Under the pieces are notes generated by a model, which searched no databases, was not told the DNA's origin, and was given only the letters and a program-made list of their open reading frames with translations. Shown here piece by piece: positions 1 to 9,008 of a stretch of 64,000 nucleotides of DNA (the first letter of the stretch is position 1; every line of letters starts with the position of its first letter). The position numbers and the translations under genes were made by a program. The stretch is taken from the NCBI GenBank assembly GCA_005884665.1, contig VBAT01000038.1, positions 29,253 to 93,252 of the forward strand, in the 5' to 3' direction. The stretch comes from Bacteroidota bacterium (GTDB taxonomy: Bacteria; Bacteroidota; Bacteroidia; Chitinophagales; Chitinophagaceae).

Positions 1-1
1 A

Positions 2-3000
2 GAATTCAATCCAATGCTTACATGTCCAAATGGCGGCATAACCACAGACTATAAAACTTCCTGGTTTAAGATCGATATATCAGGAACAGATACCCTGGAT
101 ATCACTACTTATCTTACCGAGAATACCAATGCAAATCCCGCCAATATCAAATACCGGCTAATGAATGGAGATTGCAGCGCTATGCAGGAAAGAAGTTGTG
201 TGCAGGATGCATTAACACAGGATACCTACAAATGCCTGGCGCCAGGAAGTTACTGGGTCCAGGTTTTTACCCCTTATAGATCTGTCTCATATCCTTATTT
301 AGAAATAACAGGAACGATTGACTTACATTTATCCGCAGTACATCATGCCGATACCTGTGCTCCTATTGTTAGTTGTTTTTCGAATTCAAACTTCATCCCA
401 CAGTTCAACTGCAACCTAAGCGACTTTGTAACCTTTGTCAACTATTCAACATTTGGTTCGTCCATAGTATATACATGGAACTTTGGTTATAACAGCCAAA
501 CTTCCTCGGCTGTTTCACCCCAATTCAGTTATCCTGCTCTTCCCACATCACAGACTTATAATGTATCACTGACTGTGCAAAATACAAGTTGCGGCGGACA
601 AAGTACGGCCAGCGGAACGATAACAATTCCTCCAAGACCTGCTGTCGATCTTGGCCCTGATATATTTCTGTGCAATGGCGGTACGGCGGCACTTGATGCA
701 ACATCCTATCCCGGGGCTACTTATCAATGGCAGGATGGATCAGTCAATCCAACATTTGTGGCCTCGCAGCCGGGCTTGCACAGTTATTATGTCGCTGTAA
801 CATTTAATGGCTGCACGAGAAGTGATACTATTAATGTAAACATAAATCCTATCATACCCCAGGTCCAAAACAAGTATATCTGCAATAATGATCCTATCAC
901 ATTAAATGCTTCAAGGGGTCTTGGCGAATCCCATCATTGGAACACCGGAGTGACTGCTTCTTCTATCAACATTACTTTAGCCGGCATCTATTGGGATGAT
1001 ATGACCCTGAACGGATGCATTACCCGTGATTCATTTATTGTTTCCAATACGGTTTATCCCCTGGGAAATGATATTGAAGCCTGTTTCCTGGCTCAGGCCG
1101 TGATGTTGAATGCAGCGACTACGGGGGCTGTTGGTTATACCTGGCAAAACGGATCAACAGGATCTACATTTAATGCAACTTCACCAGGCCTTTATTGGGT
1201 GGATATTTCATTTACCAACTGCAGTCTCCGCGATTCAGTCGTATTAACCAATCTCCAGCCGTTGCTGCTAAGTACCGGAGCAAGTATTTGCCAGGGACAA
1301 ACCTATACGTTGCTGTCTGGCACGATAGTTAGCATAGCAGGTACTTACCGCGATACCACGCGAAGTATCGGCGGTTGTGATAGCTTGATCAACACGATAA
1401 ACCTCGCAGTTCAATCTGTGACTACAACGAATGCAAATGCTGCCATTTGTCCCGGTCAAACTTATTCTTTACCGTGGGGAGTTGTCGTCAGTACTTCCGG
1501 TGTTTACAGGGACACACTTCATTACGCTACCGGATGTGATAGCATTAGAAGAATAGTAAACCTTACTGTTCAATCCGCGACATTGCAAACAATCAATCCT
1601 ACAGTCTGTTCAGGTCAAACATACATTTTACCATGGGGACCTGTTGTCAGTTCATCAGGAATATACAGAGACACATTGCATTATACCACCGCGTGCGACA
1701 GCATTTGGAGAACAGTAAACCTGACTGTTCAATCAGCAACATTGCAAACAACTAATCCAATTATCTGCGCAGGTCAGACATACAATTTGCCAGGCGGATC
1801 CGTTGTGAACACATCAGGCATATATAGAGATACATTGCATTACACGACCGGGTGCGATAGTATCTGGAGAGCCGTAAACCTGACCGTTCAACCTGCCACA
1901 TCCCAAACGCTCAATCCTATAATCTGTGCCGGACAAACATACACTTTGCCGTGGGGACCTGTTGTAGGGACAGCAGGAATATACCGGGATACATTGCATT
2001 ATATTACCGGATGCGATAGTATTCGAAGAACCGTAAACCTGAATGTCCAGTCAGCAACATCACAAACAATCAACCCAATCATCTGTACAGGTCAAACATA
2101 CACTCTCCCCTGGGGACCTGTGGTAAGTGCAACAGGAATATACCGGGATACGTTGCATTTTATTACGGGATGCGATAGCATTTGGAGAACTGTAAACCTG
2201 ACTGCTCAATCAGCAACATTTCAAACAACAAATGCAGCTATCTGCTCAGGCCAAACTTATACTTTACCATGGGGACTTGTTGTCAGCACCTCCGGCATTT
2301 ACAGAGATACTTTGCATTACAGTACCGGATGTGACAGCATTAGAAGAATAGTAAACCTGACTGTTCAATCACCAACATTGCAAACAACAAATGCAGCTAT
2401 CTGTTCAGGCCAGACTTACACTTTACCATGGGGGCCTGTTGTCAATACCTCCGGCGTTTACACGGATACGTTACATTATATTACTGGGTGTGACAGCATT
2501 TGGAGAACGGTAGATCTGACAGTTCAATCTGCGACTTTGCAAACGACCAATCCTATCATCTGCGCTGGCCAGACTTATACATTGCCCTGGGGACTTGTTG
2601 TCAGTACAACAGGCATATATAGAGATACATTACATTCCACTACCGGATGTGACAGCATTTGGAGAACTGTAAATCTGACTGTCCAGTCAGCGACATCACA
2701 AACGACCAATTCAATCATATGTGCAGGTCAGACATACGCTTTGCCATGGGGACTTGTTGTCAGCACGGCAGGAATGTATAGAGACACATTGCATTATACT
2801 ACCGGATGCGACAGCATTTGGAGAACTGTAAATCTGACTGTTCAATCGGCAACATTGCAAATAACGAATGTCGCGATTTGCTCAGGCCAATCTTATACTT
2901 TGCCATGGGGACCTGTAGTCAGTTCATCAGGAATATATAGAGACACATTGCATTATACTACCGGGTGCGACAGCCTTTGGAGAACAGTAAACCTGACTGT

Positions 3001-4159
3001 CCACTCGGCAACATTGCAAACAACTAATCCGATCATCTGCGCAGGTCAGACATACAATTTGCCCTGGGGATCTGTTGTCAGCACAACAGGTATATACCGG
3101 GATACGTTGCATTATCTTACCGGGTGCGACAGCATTTGGATAACTGTAAATCTGACCGTTCAATCTGCTACCTCACAAAATATCAATCGTGTAATCTGTG
3201 CCGGCCAAACGTTTACTTTACCGTGGGGACCTGTTGTCAGCGCAACAGGAATATACCGGGATACATTACATTATACCAGTGGGTGCGATAGTATCCGGCG
3301 AACTGTAAATCTAATCGTCCAATCGGCAATATCCGCAACGACTAATGCTATTATTTGCCAGGGCGCAAGCTATAGCCTTCCCTGGGGACCGATCGTCAAT
3401 ATAGCCGGGATCTATCACGACACCCTCTATTATACAACCGGATGCGATAGTGTCAGAAGGACCGTGAACCTTCAAGTGAAAGCCCCTGCCGTATCTGCCA
3501 CCAGTGTCACAATTTGTTCAGATGAAACGTATACCCTTCCCTGGGGGCTGATGACAAACACAGCCGGGATTTACAGGGACACTGTAAGGACTACACTTGG
3601 CTGCGATAGCCTAATACGGACAGTTAGCCTGAAGGTTGATCCCGCTCCGTCTGTATTTATCAGCAAGTCCAATGACATCAATTGCACATTAAGTATCACC
3701 AATCTGCGAGCCAGCGGCGGTGTCAACTATACGTGGACTCCGGCGGCAACTTTAAACAATGCAAATATCTACAATCCTGTTGCATCACCAATGGCTACTA
3801 CCTGGTACAAGGTATTGGTTACATCTGATAAAGGTTGTACTGCCGAGGACAGCATACAGGTAAAAGTTATAGCCGGTAATTTAGCCGATGGCTACCTGGT
3901 TCCAAATGCTTTTACGCCAAACGGCGACGGAAAGAATGATTGCTTTGGTGTGCAAAGCTGGGGTGCTGTCACCGATTTCGAATTATCCGTTTATAACCGA
4001 TGGGATGAACGTGTTTTTTACACAAGAGACCCACGGCAATGTTGGGATGGAAGATATAAAGGCAAAGAACAAAGCGCAAATGTGTTTGTTTATCAGATCA
4101 GAGCTAAAGGCCTTTGCGGGGAAATTTATCGGAAAGGGACTGTTGTGCTTATCCGGTAG
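2..4159 (+). CDS. Giant secreted repeat protein with T9SS type B (gliding motility-associated) C-terminal domain, 5' partial
   Basis: The reading frame is open to the window edge, four codons (E-F-N-P) before the first ATG at 14, so the true start and signal peptide lie outside. At least 1381 residues are visible. From ATG 14, a PKD-like domain covers about residues 110-205 and three Ig-like units of about 70 residues follow to about 425. Fifteen tandem 53-residue repeats occupy about 425-1219. The C-terminal domain, about 1290-1381, has the VPNAFTPNGDGKND motif and a W-D-G-R-Y core, the hallmarks of the CHU_C/type B sorting domain. Known role of the family: export by type IX secretion and attachment to or release from the surface. 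Adhesin-like function is inferred from architecture; no enzymatic domain is seen. Confidence 0.9.
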   Translation, partial: EFNPMLTCPNGGITTDYKTSWFKIDISGTDTLDITTYLTENTNANPANIKYRLMNGDCSAMQERSCVQDALTQDTYKCLAPGSYWVQVFTPYRSVSYPYLEITGTIDLHLSAVHHADTCAPIVSCFSNSNFIPQFNCNLSDFVTFVNYSTFGSSIVYTWNFGYNSQTSSAVSPQFSYPALPTSQTYNVSLTVQNTSCGGQSTASGTITIPPRPAVDLGPDIFLCNGGTAALDATSYPGATYQWQDGSVNPTFVASQPGLHSYYVAVTFNGCTRSDTINVNINPIIPQVQNKYICNNDPITLNASRGLGESHHWNTGVTASSINITLAGIYWDDMTLNGCITRDSFIVSNTVYPLGNDIEACFLAQAVMLNAATTGAVGYTWQNGSTGSTFNATSPGLYWVDISFTNCSLRDSVVLTNLQPLLLSTGASICQGQTYTLLSGTIVSIAGTYRDTTRSIGGCDSLINTINLAVQSVTTTNANAAICPGQTYSLPWGVVVSTSGVYRDTLHYATGCDSIRRIVNLTVQSATLQTINPTVCSGQTYILPWGPVVSSSGIYRDTLHYTTACDSIWRTVNLTVQSATLQTTNPIICAGQTYNLPGGSVVNTSGIYRDTLHYTTGCDSIWRAVNLTVQPATSQTLNPIICAGQTYTLPWGPVVGTAGIYRDTLHYITGCDSIRRTVNLNVQSATSQTINPIICTGQTYTLPWGPVVSATGIYRDTLHFITGCDSIWRTVNLTAQSATFQTTNAAICSGQTYTLPWGLVVSTSGIYRDTLHYSTGCDSIRRIVNLTVQSPTLQTTNAAICSGQTYTLPWGPVVNTSGVYTDTLHYITGCDSIWRTVDLTVQSATLQTTNPIICAGQTYTLPWGLVVSTTGIYRDTLHSTTGCDSIWRTVNLTVQSATSQTTNSIICAGQTYALPWGLVVSTAGMYRDTLHYTTGCDSIWRTVNLTVQSATLQITNVAICSGQSYTLPWGPVVSSSGIYRDTLHYTTGCDSLWRTVNLTVHSATLQTTNPIICAGQTYNLPWGSVVSTTGIYRDTLHYLTGCDSIWITVNLTVQSATSQNINRVICAGQTFTLPWGPVVSATGIYRDTLHYTSGCDSIRRTVNLIVQSAISATTNAIICQGASYSLPWGPIVNIAGIYHDTLYYTTGCDSVRRTVNLQVKAPAVSATSVTICSDETYTLPWGLMTNTAGIYRDTVRTTLGCDSLIRTVSLKVDPAPSVFISKSNDINCTLSITNLRASGGVNYTWTPAATLNNANIYNPVASPMATTWYKVLVTSDKGCTAEDSIQVKVIAGNLADGYLVPNAFTPNGDGKNDCFGVQSWGAVTDFELSVYNRWDERVFYTRDPRQCWDGRYKGKEQSANVFVYQIRAKGLCGEIYRKGTVVLIR
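1286..3670 (+). repeat. 15 tandem 159-bp (53-codon) repeats without indels
   Basis: The codon for the Ile/Val of the I-C-x-G-Q-T-Y motif recurs at 1286, 1445, 1604, 1763, 1922, 2081, 2240, 2399, 2558, 2717, 2876, 3035, 3194, 3353 and 3512, always exactly 159 bp apart. Each unit carries an L-P-W-G turn, G-I-Y-R-D-T, a second cysteine in G-C-D-S and a closing V-N-L-x-V-Q. Inner copies are very similar in DNA while the first and last copies have drifted, as expected if unequal crossing-over homogenises the centre. Two cysteines per unit could form a disulfide (inference). Confidence 0.95.
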
Positions 4160-4247
4160 TTTTTGTACTTGAAAGCGCGTCCGCCAAAGGTCGCTGAGCC
4201 GATGTTTGCATTGAAGTGCAGGATTTGAGCCTGACAGGTCGTTTCTT

Positions 4248-4391
4248 GACAGGGCAAAAGCAGTAATCAATTTTGAAAAAGGTTCTCCCAAAGTGCTGGA
4301 AGCCTGCATGAGTGCGGTAAGGCGCGGCGGCATCGTGTCGGTATCGGGTGTATACCCCACTACAACAGGGAAGAAAGCGGTTGGTATGGTA
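4248..4391 (+). pseudogene. Remnant of a zinc-dependent alcohol dehydrogenase-like gene
   Basis: A short frame reads KAVINFEKG, then VRRGGIVSVSGVYP. This resembles two parts of the cofactor-binding domain of zinc-type (formaldehyde dehydrogenase-like) alcohol dehydrogenases: the INFE segment after the Rossmann fold and the RxGGxVSVxGVY strand. In intact members dozens of residues lie between these parts, so an internal deletion is inferred. The frame has a stop at 4212, no start, and runs into the 3' end of the opposing glycosylase gene. The family assignment rests on about 45 residues. Confidence 0.5.
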
Positions 4392-4394
4392 TGC

Positions 4395-4835
4395 TTAGTT
4401 GCGAGAAGCAATTATTTCCCATTCCTCAATATCGCCATCAATGACATTGAATAACGGATGTGGGTCAAAAGTTAATAGGGTCTTTAATTCTTCATATTTT
4501 TTGGGATCTCTTCTTTTAATCTTACTAAGAAGATGAATGGTTTCATATTGTATTTGCCCTGTTGTAACCGGTAGAGAAGTTGGACGGAAGTTCCAATTTA
4601 CTTTTTGTCTATCAAAATTATATTTCCTGCTAAGCGCTTCCTGATGAATAACTGCTAAATAGTGATTAATAGAATCCAGGGGTTTTTTAGATTTTTTAAA
4701 CCTATTAAGTTGCGGATGATTTTTATATCCTTTTGTTTTCCCTTCCAAAACGTATTTAGCCAAAAGAGTTTCTCGCCACAAGGCGACAAGTCCTTTTGCG
4801 TCGAGGTATTTTGGATGAATAGACCATAATCTCAT
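4395..4835 (-). CDS. Pyrimidine dimer DNA glycosylase / endonuclease V family protein
   Basis: This 146-residue protein begins MRLWSIHPKYLD, which I recognise as the N-terminus of the bacterial Pyr_excise family related to T4 endonuclease V (DenV). The start at 4835 is chosen over the longer frame at 4898 because that motif is N-terminal in the family. In T4 DenV the catalytic pair is Arg22-Glu23; here Arg21-Glu22 sits in an L-W-R-E context at the same distance from the N-terminus. The likely role is base-excision repair of UV-induced cyclobutane dimers, nicking at the lesion. It lies alone on the minus strand, downstream of tRNA-Ser, and faces a dehydrogenase fragment. Confidence 0.75.
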   Translation of the reverse strand: MRLWSIHPKYLDAKGLVALWRETLLAKYVLEGKTKGYKNHPQLNRFKKSKKPLDSINHYLAVIHQEALSRKYNFDRQKVNWNFRPTSLPVTTGQIQYETIHLLSKIKRRDPKKYEELKTLLTFDPHPLFNVIDGDIEEWEIIASRN

Positions 4836-4916
4836 ATTAGATAAAGCTTGAGTGTAATTCAAGCCTTCCGAGTCTTTTGACAAGGTCGCCTTCGCCAAGG
4901 CTTCGGCGACCGAAGG

Positions 4917-5004
4917 CGGAGACTGAGGGATTCGAACCCTCGATACCCTTTTGAGGTATACACACTTTCCAGGCGTGCTCCTTCAACCACTCGGACAAGT
5001 CTCC
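4917..5004 (-). tRNA. tRNA-Ser (anticodon GGA)
   Basis: The reverse complement starts GGAGACTTGTCCGAGTGG and ends with the T-arm GGTTCGAATCC and AGTCTCC, giving a perfect 7-bp acceptor stem (4918-4924 with 4998-5004). The anticodon loop C-T-GGA-A-A decodes UCC/UCU. A long variable arm brings the length to 88 nt, typical of class II serine tRNAs. The discriminator base is G. The next bases are CC then T, so the terminal A of CCA is not encoded and must be added enzymatically. Confidence 0.95.
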
Positions 5005-5019
5005 AATTTTTAGGGGCTG

Positions 5020-5027
5020 CAAAAATA
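5020..5027 (-). promoter_or_regulatory. Bacteroidota -7 element (TATTTTTG) for tRNA-Ser
   Basis: TATTTTTG on the minus strand matches the Bacteroidota TAnnTTTG consensus and lies 15 nt before the first base of the tRNA, suggesting the tRNA has its own transcript. Confidence 0.6.
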
Positions 5028-5038
5028 CAGTTCTGCAT

Positions 5039-5806
5039 CTAAATACTGAATAATTTCTGAGCATTCGCGGTGGTAATTTCTGACACCTCCTCAACACTGG
5101 CCGTTGTCACTGAAGCTAGTTTATCGACCACATAATTTAAATAAGAAGGCTCATTCCTCTTTCCCCTATAGGGTACTGGAGCCAGGTAGGGAGCATCTGT
5201 CTCCAGGATCACATTTGACAGGCCTGCTTCTTTCATTACAAGGTCCAATCCTGAGTTCTTAAAGGTTATAACACCTCCAATGCCCATGTAGAATCCGAGT
5301 TCCATGATCTTTTTTGCCTGTTGTAAGGAGCCGGAGAAACAATGAAACACTCCTTTCAAACTGCCGTCCTGGTTCTTTTGTATCATTTCAATGCATTCAT
5401 CAATCGAATTGCGGGAATGAATCACTACAGGGATATTATATTGCAATGCCCAACTGATCTGTTGCTGAAAAACTTCATACTGCTGATCCTTAAAACTGAG
5501 GTCCCAATAGAAGTCAAGACCGGTTTCTCCAATGGCGACGAATTTTTTTTTTGACAAATGTTGTTCTATGATGCCTAATTCGACATCGTATTTTTCCATA
5601 ACCGAACAAGGATGGAGACCCATCATAGCCATACATTTTCCAGCAAAATGCTTTTCAATCTCCAGCATATTTTCATGGGTTGTCGAATCAATAGCAGGCA
5701 TAAGGATCCGTATAATACCCGCTTTATCAGCCCGTTCGACAATGGTTTCCCTGTCCTGATCAAACTCAGGCAAGTAAACATGGGAATGTGTATCTATAAT
5801 TGTCAT
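5039..5806 (-). CDS. TatD family metal-dependent DNase/hydrolase
   Basis: The 255-residue protein starts MTIIDTHSHVY, the metal-binding H-x-H signature of TatD hydrolases. Further family marks are the GLHP segment, the metal-ligand Glu in AIGETGLDFYWD, HSRN, FHCFSG and the ligand Asp in ILETDAPYLAP. The start at 5806 is preferred over 5836 because TatD proteins begin directly before the H-x-H strand. The expected product is a cytosolic 3'-5' exonuclease/hydrolase in DNA or RNA quality control. It is transcribed toward tRNA-Ser, which begins only 34 bp after its stop. Confidence 0.9.
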   Translation of the reverse strand: MTIIDTHSHVYLPEFDQDRETIVERADKAGIIRILMPAIDSTTHENMLEIEKHFAGKCMAMMGLHPCSVMEKYDVELGIIEQHLSKKKFVAIGETGLDFYWDLSFKDQQYEVFQQQISWALQYNIPVVIHSRNSIDECIEMIQKNQDGSLKGVFHCFSGSLQQAKKIMELGFYMGIGGVITFKNSGLDLVMKEAGLSNVILETDAPYLAPVPYRGKRNEPSYLNYVVDKLASVTTASVEEVSEITTANAQKLFSI

Positions 5807-5937
5807 GTGATAAATCCAAGCTGCGGATTCCGGCAAAAAGCCGCAAACTTCCGATAATCAGCTACTTGAAATTTGTTTGGATTAATTAAAAAATATTATA
5901 CCTTTAAGCCAGTTTTCATAGGGTACGGATTAAAAAC

Positions 5938-5961
5938 GGGCCAGGGTTTCTACCCAGGCCC
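5938..5961 (-). terminator. Rho-independent terminator-like hairpin
   Basis: GGGCCAGGGT-TTCT-ACCCAGGCCC forms a 10-bp stem with one internal mismatch. On the minus strand it is followed by GTTTTTAAT, so it suits the deacetylase gene upstream; T residues also follow on the plus strand. Confidence 0.75.
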
Positions 5962-6019
5962 TAACTTTTTATATGAGTACCAGTTCTTTATCATCCTCTC
6001 TGTCACAACGACATTATAT

Positions 6020-6676
6020 TTATATTATTTGTTTTTTTACTCCTGGATCAGGCAAACTTTTAAACTGAAATCCTTTTGTTGAAAATAGCTCCAGTACCCT
6101 GGGCAAACAATATTCAAGATGATTAAATGCTTTCTCACTGTCGTGAAAAACCACAATAGAACCACGCTTTGTATTTAATGCAACATTGTTCAAACAATCT
6201 TCGCGGGTAATCCCTTTATCAAAATCACCGCTCAATACATCCCACATAATGATCTTTGCATGTTCATCTTTCAATACAGCTTTAATATGCTTTGCCTGGA
6301 AAGAAGTTATTTTTCCATAGGGTGGCCGAAACAGGGATGAATCAATATATTTCGATGCCATCTTTACATCATCCAGGTATTCGGGATCTTTTGTTTTCCA
6401 TCCATTCAAATGATTATGGGTATGATTGCCTACCGTATGACCAGCTTCGAGAATCTGTTCATAAATTCCCGGCAGGGAAGCAACATTTTTTCCGATGCAA
6501 AAGAAAGTTGCCTTCGCACTATATTTTTTCAGCTGATCCAGCACGAACAGTGTGGCTTTTTCATGAGGTCCGTCATCAAAACTGAGATATACATACTTTT
6601 CATTTGTACGTACATCCCACGTATAGGAAGAGTATATTTTTTTGAGCCACCAGGGTGTCTTAACAAAATACCGCAT
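6020..6676 (-). CDS. Polysaccharide deacetylase (NodB homology domain)
   Basis: All five NodB motifs are visible: SFDDGP with the catalytic and metal-binding Asp pair, the metal-binding His motif GNHTHNH, RPPYG, the Trp-Asp strand before LSGDFD, and VFHDS. The product, about 218 residues, is expected to remove acetyl groups from N-acetylglucosamine-containing glycans. The start is uncertain. ATG 6676 (MRYFVKTPWW) gives a compact single-domain protein, while an upstream Met 17 codons earlier precedes a hydrophobic stretch that could be a signal peptide. The gene is divergent from gltX, whose promoter region it adjoins. Confidence 0.85.
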   Translation of the reverse strand: MRYFVKTPWWLKKIYSSYTWDVRTNEKYVYLSFDDGPHEKATLFVLDQLKKYSAKATFFCIGKNVASLPGIYEQILEAGHTVGNHTHNHLNGWKTKDPEYLDDVKMASKYIDSSLFRPPYGKITSFQAKHIKAVLKDEHAKIIMWDVLSGDFDKGITREDCLNNVALNTKRGSIVVFHDSEKAFNHLEYCLPRVLELFSTKGFQFKSLPDPGVKKQII

Positions 6677-6797
6677 AGAGAAGTCACAAGGTAAGAAAGA
6701 AGAGAGAACTGCAAGACAGCACAACATTGGGGGGGATACCAATTGCACTCGGCTGTGATTCGCGGCTTCTTAGCACAACCTTCTGCTTTCATCACTT

Positions 6798-6805
6798 TAT
6801 CTTTG
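6798..6805 (+). promoter_or_regulatory. Promoter -7 element TATCTTTG for gltX
   Basis: TATCTTTG matches TAnnTTTG and ends only 6 nt before the gltX ATG at 6812. With the usual start about 7 nt downstream of the element, the mRNA would be leaderless or nearly so. No clear -33 TTG is seen. Confidence 0.55.
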
Positions 6806-6811
6806 CGACTT

Positions 6812-8338
6812 ATGAGTAAAAAGATCAGGGTCCGCTTTGCCCCCAGTCCTACCGGTGGTTTGCATCTCGGGGGAGTAAGAACGGTTTTATATAACTACCT
6901 GTTTGCAAAAAAGCACCAGGGCCATTTTATTCTCCGCATCGAAGACACCGATCAGAGCCGTTATGTCGCCGGGGCTGAAGAATATATTTTCAGTTGCTTG
7001 CAATGGGCCGGTCTCGAGCCAGATGAAAGCCCCTTGCACGGTGGCAAGTACGGACCTTACCGGCAAAGCGAAAGAAAGGATAACTATCGGCACTACGCAG
7101 AAAAACTGGTCAATGATGGACATGCCTATTATGCGTTCGATACGCCTGAAGAACTGGACAGGATGCGACATGATTTCAAAACAGAACAGAATCCATCCCC
7201 TCAATACGATCATTCCATTCGCATGAAGATGCGAAACTCGCTGACCCTCCATGCTGAAGATTCAAAAAAAATGCTGGAAGCAGGAACAGCCCATGTGATT
7301 CGTATAAAAATGCCCGGTAGCGAAACCGTTTCTTTTACTGATATGATCCGGGGTGAGGTAAGTTTTGATACATCGGTCGTTGATGACAAAGTATTGCTGA
7401 AAGCCGATGGAATGCCTACTTATCACCTGGCCGTCGTTGTAGACGATTACCTGATGAAGATATCTCATGCATTCCGCGGTGAAGAATGGCTGCCTTCGGC
7501 GCCCGTACATATTCTTTTATGGAAATATTTATTTGGATTGGAGAACATGCCTCAATGGGCCCATCTACCACTGATATTGGGACCTAACGGCAAACTGAGC
7601 AAAAGGGACGGCGCCAAATATGGCTTCCCGGTCTTTGCAATGAACTGGATAGATCCTGTCTCCAAAGAATTAACCGAAGGCTTCAAAGAAAAAGGATTTT
7701 TGCCTGAAGCATTTATCAACCTGTTGGCATTGCTGGGCTGGAATGACGGCACCGAACAGGAAATTTTTTCAAAAGAAGAATTGATAGAGAAGTTCTCTAT
7801 TGAACGGGTACATAGCGGGGGCGCGAAATTTGACTATGAAAAAGCAAAATGGTTCAACCACGAATGGATAAAACGATCAACAAGCTCCAGCCTGCAGGGA
7901 CCTGTTAAAATCTTGCTGATCCAAGATGGAATTGACAATATCAATGAGGTTATTCTCAGTAAGGTCATAGGCCTGGTAAGGGACCGGTGCACACTTTTGA
8001 CGGATTTTGTGCAGCAGTCATCTTTCTTCTTCAGAGCCCCCGATAAATACGACCTGGATGCGGTGAAGTCAAAATGGAATGATGACAAGAAAAAGTTTTT
8101 TCAATCTTTTACCAAAGAATTGAATGCTATTGATAATTGGGAAAGCGCATTCATTGAGGACGGATTCAAAAAACTTGCGGCCATTCAGAACATAAAACCC
8201 GGAGAGTTGCAATTACCGTTTCGCATCATGCTGGTGGGAGGAAAATTCGGGCCCCCGGTGTTTGATATCGCAGCAGTTCTCGGCAAAACTGAAGCAATTG
8301 CCCGTATCAGCAAGGCGCTGGAAGTATTTGCCGGTTAG
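6812..8338 (+). CDS. gltX: Glutamyl-tRNA synthetase
   Basis: The 508-residue class I synthetase has RFAPSPTGGLHLGGVRT near the N-terminus, containing the HIGH-type motif as HLGG, and the KMSKS-type loop as KLSKRDG. Length is normal for bacterial GluRS. ATG 6812 is used because it places RVRFAPSPTG six residues from the start and follows the promoter element. It charges tRNA-Glu with glutamate in the cytosol. Whether it also charges tRNA-Gln cannot be judged here. Confidence 0.97.
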   Translation: MSKKIRVRFAPSPTGGLHLGGVRTVLYNYLFAKKHQGHFILRIEDTDQSRYVAGAEEYIFSCLQWAGLEPDESPLHGGKYGPYRQSERKDNYRHYAEKLVNDGHAYYAFDTPEELDRMRHDFKTEQNPSPQYDHSIRMKMRNSLTLHAEDSKKMLEAGTAHVIRIKMPGSETVSFTDMIRGEVSFDTSVVDDKVLLKADGMPTYHLAVVVDDYLMKISHAFRGEEWLPSAPVHILLWKYLFGLENMPQWAHLPLILGPNGKLSKRDGAKYGFPVFAMNWIDPVSKELTEGFKEKGFLPEAFINLLALLGWNDGTEQEIFSKEELIEKFSIERVHSGGAKFDYEKAKWFNHEWIKRSTSSSLQGPVKILLIQDGIDNINEVILSKVIGLVRDRCTLLTDFVQQSSFFFRAPDKYDLDAVKSKWNDDKKKFFQSFTKELNAIDNWESAFIEDGFKKLAAIQNIKPGELQLPFRIMLVGGKFGPPVFDIAAVLGKTEAIARISKALEVFAG

Positions 8339-8413
8339 ACGAGCACTATGAGAAATTACGACTTCGCGTTGTCAGTACCACCGGCTCGTTTATTTATGGA
8401 CACCCACGAATAA

Positions 8414-8626
8414 ATAGATTTTAGGAATTTGATCGTTGTTGGGCGAGAACTTCCCAATCACGAAATATTTCATCATTTCGAAACAATCTCTGTTCTCGAT
8501 TCGGTAACAAATAGCTATTCCCGCCAACTCGGAGAGAAAATTTTCTTTTATGAAAACATCGATGAGAAGGGATCAGATCTGAGGAAAAAGGAGTGGTTGA
8601 AAAGAACAAAGCGGTTCAGGAAATAG
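8414..8626 (+). pseudogene. C-terminal fragment of an unidentified gene
   Basis: After an in-frame TAA at 8411, an open frame reads to 8626. Its composition looks like real protein (VVGRELPNHEIFHHFE, then VLDSVTNSYSRQLGEKIFFY, then a Lys/Arg-rich end). The only start is TTG at 8429, in the middle of what looks like a beta strand. It resembles the C-terminal tail of a larger soluble or membrane-linked enzyme, but I cannot name the family. It is probably the remains of a deleted gene. Confidence 0.4.
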
Positions 8627-9008
8627 TCACTCTCCTGCTGGTTTTTTCTCTATTTATTTTGTTTTTTTCCCATGGTTCCGGTTTTACGAATAATGATATT
8701 TGTATTCAGATGTATGCATTTTAGTTGAGCGTTCTGATATTATCTGTATTCATGAGGATCGAAATTTGCCGAACGGCAGATTGTCTGTGTATTTGGGATG
8801 ATAAATCCTGAAGGGCAGTCGATGGTCTCTTATTACTGATAAAGTAGTAGGCGACGGCGGTGGAGGCGGGGGCGGGGCGGGCCCAGAGGGCTTAAGTTTT
8901 GGCCGATCAATAAAATGAAAAAGAGAATTGACCAGATAAATGATCTCAAGCCTAAGAAAACGAATCCTTCAAAATACCTTCAAACTAAAAGTTTTCACCA
9001 TACAACTT
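8627..9008. other. Gene-poor intergenic stretch
   Basis: No convincing gene. It holds T-rich tracts (8646-8680), a very GC-rich purine patch around 8850-8892 (GGCGGTGGAGGCGGGGGCGG) unlike its surroundings, and a 40-codon frame from 8915 rich in Lys that overlaps the end of the reductase gene and is not supported. Together with the fragment before it, this looks like decayed sequence. Confidence 0.5.

Noticed and set aside
1268-3163. Several antisense open frames within the repeat region
   Set aside because: The 159-bp unit is a multiple of three, so the opposite strand stays open by periodicity. These frames have Cys/Ser/Arg-rich composition unlike real proteins.
1286-3670. CRISPR-like regular repetition
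   Set aside because: The units are 159 bp, contiguous, coding and diverging codon by codon. There are no spacers and no cas genes.
4837-5097. Open frame across the tRNA-Ser region
   Set aside because: It simply translates the tRNA and neighbouring repeat (GDLSEWLKEHAW is the usual serine-tRNA artefact).
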